From positions 84,413,663 through 84,477,662 of the forward strand of contig CM034313.1 in assembly GCA_019925795.1 (NCBI GenBank): a DNA stretch of 64,000 nucleotides. Reading direction: 5' to 3'. The notes under the pieces are model-generated. The model made no database searches. It saw only the letters and a program-made list of their open reading frames with translations, and was not told the DNA's origin. Source of the DNA: Dendrobium chrysotoxum (lineage: Eukaryota > Streptophyta > Magnoliopsida > Asparagales > Orchidaceae). How positions within the stretch are numbered: position 1 is the first letter of the stretch; each line of letters opens with the position of its first letter. The position numbers and the translations under genes were made by a program. Of the stretch, positions 56,601 to 64,000 are shown one piece after another.

Positions 56601-57290
56601 ACCCGTTTGCAAAATCGAATTGGATTCGTATTGACCTATTTAAATCTGAGTCAACTCGGGTTTGATACAAACCCGACCCGTCGACCCATTTTGACACCCC
56701 TAGATCTCATATCTCCTTGGAATAAAATTTCTCGTCGGCTACATAAAAAATCGTCGAAAATACTTTTCCCTTGATTTCTCCAGCCAAATAAATTATTTGA
56801 TAAGATTTAATTTCAGTTCAATTCCTTTATTATTTTCTTGTCTTTTCTCGTTTTTTATATTTCAATTCCATTAAGCCAAACATAGCCCAAGGATAAAGAA
56901 CATAAAAAATGTTCACAAAATTGGCGAACTTTTTGAGGACGGGTTGATTGAAAATTTACTTTTTTGTTTTTTTTTTTTTACATAGCACAATAATTACACA
57001 CACTTCATTAAATCTCTACATAAAGAATAGCATTTAAAATCAAGGCCTAAGAATCAATTACCAAACCACAAGACCGAGGATAAAAATGCACTTGAGATAA
57101 ATGAGCAATATAGGGAATTTATGAGCAGCATCAAGTATGCCTTCTTATAACCCTTCGATGAGTGTTTGTTTTAGGGTTTTCTTCCTGTAATTACCAATCT
57201 AGAATAATTAGCTCGTGTTCCTTTTATCCTCTAGTTATTATCTAAGGTGATATGTATCATTTTCTTTATCATTATAACATTCAAAAAATG
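53651..57290. other. Gene-poor AT-rich DNA
   Basis: No convincing exon. A purine-rich GAGAGA tract lies at 54,060-54,145. Poly-T/A runs occur at 53,948, 54,040, 54,750 and 56,970. Confidence 0.45.
56575..56702. mobile_element. Truncated hAT-MITE relative
   Basis: The right end ACCCGACCCGTCGACCC followed by TTTTGACACCCCTA (ending 56,702) matches the right part of the MITE at 44,880-45,399. The left terminal repeat was not found. Confidence 0.5.
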
Positions 57291-57352
57291 AATTAAATCG
57301 TAAATTCAAACACACTATATAGGTTCTCAACTAATAGATCAAAGTGAATTAA
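57291..57352 (-). mobile_element. SINE-like family 2, short copy
   Basis: AAATTCAAACACACTATAT and GTTCTCAACTAATAGATCAA match the two conserved ends of family 2, with the middle deleted. Confidence 0.4.
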
Positions 57353-57542
57353 CTGTATGTAAGATGCAGCCCATTTTAATATGTTGATTAGAAGCTTATG
57401 TTATCCATAAAAAAGTATTGAATTCAAAATTTATATATGTAATATGTTTATCAGATCCAATCTTATATCTCCTGCTTTGTTCCATCCTACTTGTTGATAG
57501 TTATGTTAGAGGAAACGGATCAATTAGACAGTTAAAATATAG

Positions 57543-57544
<2 letters not shown>

Positions 57545-57576
<32 letters not shown>

Positions 57577-57794
57577 CATTTGGAACGGGGATATCTAACT
57601 GTTGCCACCCTTTTAGGAGGCATTTGGCTGCATAACTAATCCCTCGGTGGAACCTAGCGGCAGCCAACCCACAGGCATCTGGGCCCACACTTGTCTACTC
57701 CGCTCAAGAGACGAGTCGCTCGAGAGAGGTACCGAACATGGGTTGGGGGATTTCCAACCACGTTCGTCCACCAACCAAGCTAACCCCGATGGGT
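57545..57794 (-). mobile_element. tRNA-derived SINE, minus strand
   Basis: On the minus strand: A box TTAGCTTGGTTGG, then CGTGGTTGGAAATCCCCC, B box TGTTCGGTACC, a body shared with 39,358-39,588, and a tail of TAA/ATA units (the (ATT)n run at 57,544-57,577 on the plus strand). AAATATAGGTATT (left) and AAATGTAGGCATT (right) may be a diverged 13-bp target duplication. Confidence 0.75.
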
Positions 57795-58128
57795 AAATGT
57801 AGGCATTTATATATTTCTTTGAAGGTATTGATTGCTGCGCTACGTAACTTCCGTTTAGAGCTTTCTATTATTTAATGGAGGACGGGCACGTGAATTAATT
57901 AATGAGTTGGTGAGAACTCATGAATTCAGTTTCCTTTTAACGCACAAAATCGGCTTCGGTTTCGAGAAAATTTTTTTCATCAGTTAACACTGTTACATCA
58001 TGGAGATGGGGTATTGGGGTTTTCATCAATAGGGCTGCATGACATTGACTGCTACGGTTTGTTGATCAAACTTTTTTATTTTTTTTTTAAACTTTTGACT
58101 CTGTTAAATCAAACTCAAGCACACATCT

Positions 58129-59550
58129 TATTGCATCCTGGAGTATTCGCGGTGGTAGAGAAATATAAAGCTTAACGTCTTAGTATTGTACGAAGATCCG
58201 GCACGCAATCAGATAAGAGAGAGTGTGTAATACTCATAAGAGACACCAGAGTTTTTACGTGGAAACCCTTGAAAGGGGGAAAAACCACGGGGCCTGGCCC
58301 AGTTTGAATGAATCCACTAGCATCTGCAGTTTATTATAAATGAGGCCCTCATTTTGGGGGAAGGACTTGGCTTGATATAGCCAATATACATCATATATAG
58401 TGCATTACATAGTGGGAATCAATATAGACATATTTTTTGGGTCGGCTGACCACAGTTGGCAGGCGACGGAAGTCGGGAGGACCGTAGTTGGCAGGAGACA
58501 GAGGTCAGAAAGACCGTTGTCCGGCGATGGAGGTCGGAAGGACCATAGTCTGATGACAAAGGTCGGAAGGACCTTAGTTGGTCGGGCGACAGAGGTCAGA
58601 AGGACCATAGTCGTAAGGCAGTGGTCCGGCAGAAGTGCGGGCCTCAGGTGGTGGTCCGGCGGAGCTCAGGGGGTCAAGCGGTGGTCCGGAGTAGCTCAGG
58701 GCGTCAGGTAGTGGTTCGGCGGAGCTCAGGGTGTCAGGCGGTGGTCCGGCAGATGTCCGGGCCTAAGGTGGTGGTCTGGCGGAGCTGAGGACGTCAGGTG
58801 GTGGTCCAGCAGCACTCCGGTGTCAAGCGGTGGTCTGGTAGTGGCAATTCAGCGTCAAGGGGGCACTCCGGCTTTGGGTGTCACTTCGACATCCTTTGAT
58901 GGTCTGATGGTGGTTTGACAGAACTCTGACATCCCTTGGTGGTCCGGCGGTGGTGTGACAGAACCCGACGATGGTGCTGCAGAACTATGGCGGTGGTCGA
59001 AGAGGAGCTAGGCGACTGGAGCATTCTTCCTTTTCTTGCTTCTCTCTTAGCTTCGATCCCTCTTTTCAAGAGAAAATGTGGTTCTATTTATAGAATTCTT
59101 GACTGGCATGGCTTGTAAATAAGTGGAAGATCAAGGGTAAATTGGGAGTGGTTTGTATGGATGGCGGATCTTGATTCCTGCGATCATACACCATTCAATG
59201 GACCTTTGACTGTCTTAATGATATCAGAATTTGATGATCTTAGGCTCGTTGGATTCGTCTAGTCGAGCCGCTCAATTCGACTATAAGCATGTTATGATTG
59301 GAGATTGTTTGATAACCCAAATTGTGGTTTGATTCTTCCAAAAGTGCTTCGAGTCTTTGATTTGGGCCCATTTGGGCTCGGATTGGGTCGATTTTGGTGT
59401 CGTCGGGTTCGTATTTCCGAGACGCTCAGTTCGACTGTAAGTTTGTAGAAATTGGAGTTCAGATGGTCACCGAATTAATTTTTGAAGTTTTCAACTTGAT
59501 TTTGCTTCGAGATTCGTGCCTGACCAAGATAATTTTTTGATGATATATCA
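58129..59550 (-). mobile_element. Solo LTR related to the Tat element, minus strand (second)
   Basis: Read on the minus strand it starts TGATATATCATC (59,550), passes TCGAACTGAGCGTCTCGG, GACTAGACGAATCCAACGA and TATA (TCTATAAATAG, about 59,090), then minisatellite, then ACACTGG-type and TTCAAACTGGGCCAGGCC words, ending GCAATA (58,129; CA in relatives). It is flanked by a perfect 5-bp duplication CATCT (58,124-58,128 and 59,551-59,555). There is no internal region. It is inserted in a family-2 SINE-like repeat. Confidence 0.9.
58440..58860. repeat. Minisatellites in the second solo LTR
   Basis: 58,440-58,615 has GGTCGGAAGGACCATAGT-type units like minisatellite 1 of the other solo LTR. 58,620-58,860 has a different unit, about 30 bp, of the form GGTGGTCCGGCGGAGCTCAG. 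Both lie just after the LTR TATA box in the LTR direction. Confidence 0.85.
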
Positions 59551-60962
59551 CATCTAATACTCAAATTTAAACGTCTTGATTAGTAATCAAAACTCTCAAC
59601 CAACAAATCAAAATGAACTACTCGTTGATCAAACTATTAAAATAGAGAGGAATGATTCTTCTGAATGTTGCACCTATCGTCTACCTTTTTTTTTTTTTTT
59701 TTTTCTTTTTTTCGAATTGAATTCATAGATTTTCATTGAGTTTATTATTATTATTATTGTTATTTTTTTGTTATTATTATTTGATACATCAAAAAAATCA
59801 TCTAATCAAGTATGAGTATTGATGAAATTATTTGAATTAAAATTTTTAAGAATCATTTTTGGGATAGTTTGAATATACTTTTCAATAAATTTTTAATTCA
59901 AATAAATATTTTGATGAGGCAAAGTCAGGGATGATTTGAGTCAAAATGAATCAAAATCAAGGACTCCAATGATTATTTAAGGTATAAAATTATCTTCAAA
60001 TCTTTTGTGTTTTATATTTAAAAGGTGTGTCTAGATGAGAAGAATATGGCAAGCCCAAAATATTTTTATTTTAACATCATTAAGGTATTAAAAAATCTTT
60101 AAAAATTATATAATTAAGAAAATCAACTAGACTATTAGATGAAATATTTTAATTTCTAGTTAAAATAATCAAAATGCCTCTCTTAAAAAAAATCTATAAA
60201 TAAGCTATTCTACACATTATTGAGGCATGGATTTGGCAAAAAAATGATTCCCTATTAGAGAATCCAAAACTCTGCTTGCAAGCACACAATATCCATGCAA
60301 ATGCTCATTATCGCTACTAAAATCAATCTTGAACATCGATGCCTGCCATCGACAATGAGCTTAATGCCCAACGTTGAGACCACTCATCAACAACAAGGTC
60401 AATGCTAAAATAGACTCCAATGTTGACACTCATAATTGTCGATAATGTCGACGCCTCTCATCATCAACAATATTGGTACCCAACGTTAATGCCTGATGTC
60501 AACACCAACATCAATGCACAAAGTCGACACCACTCACATTAAACACTGTATATTTTATTTTCTAAGATAAATTCTTAATTCCATAAACATAAATATATTT
60601 TTTATTTTTATTTATTTAATTATATTTCAAGTCAATCTTAAGCCACTTCAAACCCGTTGACATCTAAGTCAAAATCAGCTCAGAGATTAATTTGAGCCAA
60701 AATTTTGGCTTATGAATCAACTTGTTGGCCCTAATTTGAGCTCAATCTAAGTCAATGTTATTTCAATCTTTGTGCAATCTTTGAGCTAAAATCTCAATCT
60801 TTTATGACAATCTAAAACAAAATGTGCCAAAAATTTGTTAATTGTATAATGCATAAATTACAAAGCTAGATAGTTTGAAATTTATTTCATTTTCAAATGC
60901 AAAAAAAAAAAAAAAATACAAATATGAACTTGATTTCTCAAAATCATATATATATATCAAAA

Positions 60963-60965
<3 letters not shown>

Positions 60966-61014
<49 letters not shown>
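60966..61014. repeat. (TA)n microsatellite
   Basis: About 24 uninterrupted TA units. Confidence 0.97.
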
Positions 61015-61016
<2 letters not shown>

Positions 61017-62018
61017 TCATCATAGAAGGTCCTCTTGAAAAGCTATCTTGAGATCCTCTCAGTTTGTTTTGAGAACCCTTTGAATCCTCTCAAAGAGCAT
61101 GCTTTTCTCATCCAAAGTACTTTCCAAAGTCCTAAATCTTCCCCATCACCTCTTGCATAAATTCCACCAAGCATTCAATGCAAATCCCACAATACTTAGC
61201 GTATCTAAACAAATGTAAAGTGCATTCAATCTGATGCACCACTGCCGATGCCAAATAGTAAACTCGCAAACTCTCATCCAATGCCATAACAAGGTGTTGT
61301 TACCTCTACCTACTAGAATCCCAAATTTCTAGCTATAGACCATACACACACACGCCCAAAAAAGAATAAAAAAAGTTGAATTACCATCTATATCATCATT
61401 GTGCTAATGTCGACTGACTATCATCATTACTATAAACCACTAGTTCATCGTCCTTAAAAATCTATAAAAGCACTAATTCTAGTCTATCTACTCGCCTTCA
61501 AACTCCCAAATATTTCTCAAGCAATCACCACCTCCTTATGCTGTCAATAATTCCTCTCTACCTTTAACCTCTCAAATTCAATTTTTCTATCAAGCTTGAC
61601 GATGTCTTTTAAAAAGTTCTGCTTTAACCCTATATCACATCCTCGTCTCATCTATTATAGAAGATATGAGTATCTTATTTATTTTTCTGCTTTCTCTTCC
61701 CATCAAATGTAATGATATAAAAAGGGTATTTCTTCTCTCAATGCTCTATATTTCCCTCTTCTTCTAACCCTCTCTCAATGCTCCCAGAAAAGTTTAACTA
61801 GCACTAAATAACCTATTAGTTGTACTTTAATAACTGATAAAATTAATATTTGCTTGTGCTAGCCCTACCAATGGACACAAGTCTACGAACCAAATCACTG
61901 TAATTAATGTTGTATTTTTTTTTGTGCGAACATCTTTTCTCATCTCCTCATCGAATGATTTCAACATGATGCTTATTTTTTCTAGAACTCCTGAACGTGT
62001 GTCTAACGCTTGGTTGCG

Positions 62019-62045
62019 CCCCCCCCCCCCCCCCCCCCCCCCCCC
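62019..62045. repeat. Poly-C run, 27 nt
   Basis: 27 consecutive C followed by nine A. This is unusual in such AT-rich DNA. It could be real or a sequencing or assembly artefact. A glycine-run open frame on the minus strand here is a product of the run. Confidence 0.9.
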
Positions 62046-62929
62046 AAAAAAAAATAAAAAAAACGAATCTTCAACGTTCACAGAAGGGGTGGACTAAATG
62101 ATCTATGAATGATGCTAAAAAGGGGCTACAAGAATACTAAAATGTCTGAAGCTTTCAATGTTCAAACTATCTAAAATGAAAAGAATTATCATCTTTTGGC
62201 AATAATCACATAAATCTAAATGATAATTACTGAAGATAACCTCTCAAAACTCTCACAAATACTATGTTGCAAGCTTCTATATGAAGAAAAAAATAAAACC
62301 TCCAGAATACTGCCCAGTGTTCTTTTGGGAAGCTTCTTAGGAACATTTTCAGTAGTAAAAGTGCTCATTTCTATGCTAACAGTGATTACAGCATCCAGAA
62401 TGAGAAGAGCTGAGAATAATATTGAAAAATTGCTCCTGAAATGGCGTGCATAACATCAGAAAACGTTGAGAAGAAATCTAAAAGCTAATGAAGATAAAAC
62501 ACAAGTAGATGTTACGTCACATATTATCATACTGTTATCAATTCACTTCACAACCACACAACAAACTAGTTGGATAACAAACTTATTTCGCTGTTTCCCT
62601 AAAAGGAGTGACTCGGTGTGCAGTGATTACCATCCTCGACTTAAAAAACAAACCAACAGAATCATAGAAAGATTCCAAAATGATCGCTCTCTGCCAATTT
62701 GAAATAAATATTCTTAGTAAGTTCTGCAGAACTTATACCCACCGAATATATCTAAACTTCTGTTCAGGTTTTGAGATATTCCGCATAATTAGGATAAAAA
62801 TGATGATGCCCATATGTGTTGTAGACATGGGATTATGCATCTCACCATTCTGAGTTGACTGTTTATGGAATCAGATTTCGAGCTCTGTGATTTAGATCAG
62901 ACTCTGCAGGTAACCATTGAAGGAGTAAC

Positions 62930-63520
62930 TCAAGTAGTGCTGACAGGAGTGTCAGGATGGGATCCCCATTCAGTCCAAGATCCATCATACACAGGCACAT
63001 CAGCCTTTCCTAGCCGATGGAGACCCTGAAAGAGAAATTAATGAGAAAGTTAAAATCTTTCATTCTAAGGCTTCTCTTCTACCATGAAGAAGAATCTTAA
63101 CGTCTCTTTGAAGACAGAGACACAAATTCTTACAAGGGAAAGTATGCATGCAGTAACACCAGTACCACAAGAGGTAACAACAGGACGATCCAGGGAGATT
63201 CCTGCATTATGTATATCATGAAAGAGAGTAAGCAGGACTGCAAGAATGAAATTAGATAAAATCTACATGGATTTGTTACTATTTTTCCAACAATAATTGC
63301 AGTTGTAACTTAACAAGAATTGCTACCAGGAATGAGAATATGAAGAATTGCTATCAGGAATGAGAATATGCCAAGTACTAAATCAATGAGAAAAGAATTT
63401 CCCAAAAAAAAAAAAAAAAGAATCTATACTGAAATAAATCCTTTCAAGAACCTAACCTTCCTGCTCAAATCTTCTAATAAGCTCCTCTTTGGGCAAAAGC
63501 TTTTGTGATCCATCTAACAG
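62930..63520 (-). CDS. Mercaptopyruvate/thiosulfate sulfurtransferase, last three exons (partial)
   Basis: The enzyme moves sulfur from 3-mercaptopyruvate or thiosulfate to an acceptor such as cyanide or thioredoxin. Three exons splice in frame on the minus strand. 63,520-63,457 reads LLDGSQKLLPKEELIRRFEQ. 63,201-63,134 reads ISLDRPVVTSCGTGVTACIL, where CGTGVTA is the active-site loop of the C-terminal rhodanese domain with its catalytic Cys. 63,025-62,930 reads GLHRLGKADVPVYDGSWTEW and ends SHPDTPVSTT before TGA. All splice sites are GT-AG and phases match (1, then 0). No stop or frameshift was found. The layout matches plant STR1/STR2. The upstream exons, with the N-terminal rhodanese domain and any organelle-targeting peptide, lie beyond the right edge. 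Confidence 0.92.
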
Positions 63521-64000
63521 CTGCACAAGAACAATGAGGGATTTAATATGAAACGTCCAACCAATGGCTAACTTCAGCGTGCAAAAAGAACAGACCATCT
63601 GTAAGAGACTATATTATTTGAAGCGCAGAAAAGAAATCTCTCGGAGAAATAGAATAGTTACATCTAGGTTTGGCCACTCAATGAGAAGAAAAGTGACAAT
63701 CTATGACTTTTTCCCTGAGTTAATCACTCCCTACATCATTTTGAGTTAAACATGTGCACTCAAGTGATGCACTGACTTCTGTATTCCTAATCCTATTCTT
63801 TCAGGTGAACTTCTCTGCCACTAGATTTCTTCTGTCTGAGAATACAGCTCGGCTGAGGGGCAGTTCTATTCTTACAGACTTCGAAGTTATTGTAGATCAT
63901 GGCATCTTTAAGAGGTTTCTTCCATACTATTTTGTGTTTCATGAAATCTTTAAATAAGTTTGTTGAGGCATTAGATTCTCTCTCTCTCTCTCACTCTCTC
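63521..64000 (-). other. Intron of the sulfurtransferase gene (inferred), ending in (CT)n
   Basis: It starts with a TTGTGCAG acceptor before the exon at 63,520. No further exon of the gene was recognised up to the window edge. Plus-strand open frames at 63,564-63,749 and 63,754-63,957 have no known domain. A CT microsatellite begins at 63,977 and runs off the end. Confidence 0.55.

Larger units (their letters stand above)
58100..59630 (-). mobile_element. SINE-like family 2 copy split by the solo LTR
   Basis: AAATCAAACTCAAGCACA (left of the LTR) and CTCTCAACCAACAAATCAAA (right of it, about 59,598) are the two conserved parts of family 2, in the right order once the LTR and one CATCT are removed. 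Confidence 0.6.
59640..62929. other. Gene-poor AT-rich DNA left of the sulfurtransferase
   Basis: No exon was recognised. 60,340-60,545 contains a degenerate repeat of AATGTCGACACC-like words about every 25-35 bp. (TA)n occupies 60,966-61,014. 62,700-62,929 could be 3' UTR of the sulfurtransferase gene, but no clear poly(A) signal was chosen. Confidence 0.45.

Noticed and set aside
61827..62081. Glycine-run protein on the minus strand
   Set aside because: It is only the poly-C run read as Gly codons.
63564..63957. Plus-strand open frames at the right edge as genes
   Set aside because: They lie opposite the inferred sulfurtransferase intron and have no recognisable domain.

Overview
The window is nuclear DNA of a flowering plant. 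The evidence is two intronless berberine-bridge-enzyme-like (BBE-like) oxidase genes with plant secretion signals, the 3' exons of a plant mercaptopyruvate/thiosulfate sulfurtransferase gene, a Tat-lineage Ty3/gypsy retrotransposon, Helitrons with a Rep protein, tRNA-derived SINEs, hAT and PIF/Harbinger MITEs, and very AT-rich intergenic DNA with long TA and AAT microsatellites. I cannot name the species. Only three loci look like functional host genes: BBE-like 1 (40,683-42,296, minus), BBE-like 2 (51,165-52,769, plus) and the sulfurtransferase (62,930-63,520, minus, continuing beyond the right edge).

Layout. 1-11.57 kb is old repetitive DNA. It holds two diverged direct copies of one long repeat (about 3.1-5.3 and 8.2-10.4 kb), a 157-bp tandem array rich in TTGAC hairpins (5.9-7.0 kb), a CTAGGATC-rich array (7.4-8.0 kb) and a perfect 24-bp-arm hairpin. 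11,572-38,568 is best read as a nest of three elements. A plus-strand Helitron (5' TC at 11,572, 3' hairpin and CTAG at 38,568, between host A and T) is interrupted by a minus-strand Helitron (37,273 back to 14,450, again between A and T). That one is in turn interrupted by a Tat-type gypsy element (25,107-35,867, 5-bp target duplication AGGCT). The inner Helitron carries a broken Rep gene and captured pieces of at least two host genes: an EGF-like plant gene and ribosomal protein eS6. A third coding-like piece is unidentified.

39.3-53 kb holds the two BBE-like genes, arranged head to head about 8.9 kb apart. Between them lie a probable LINE 3' end, a 2.7-kb solo LTR containing a hAT MITE inside a minisatellite, a PIF/Harbinger-like MITE, and a decayed LTR plus gag fragment with a tRNA-Met-type primer site. 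53-62.9 kb is gene-poor. It has SINE-like copies, one of them split by a second solo LTR (58,129-59,550), and a 27-nt poly-C run. The window ends in the sulfurtransferase gene.

How the parts relate. The host genes do not form a pathway visible here. The BBE-like pair is a local inverted duplication whose spacer was filled by transposons. The gypsy element and the two solo LTRs are related: their LTR 5' parts and 3' ends align, and all three carry unrelated-looking minisatellites at the same place just after the TATA box. The gypsy coding frame is continuous but has five in-frame stops, so it is dead, although its LTRs differ by only about 18 substitutions by my hand count. All boundaries and exon calls were made by eye; alignments and identities were not computed.
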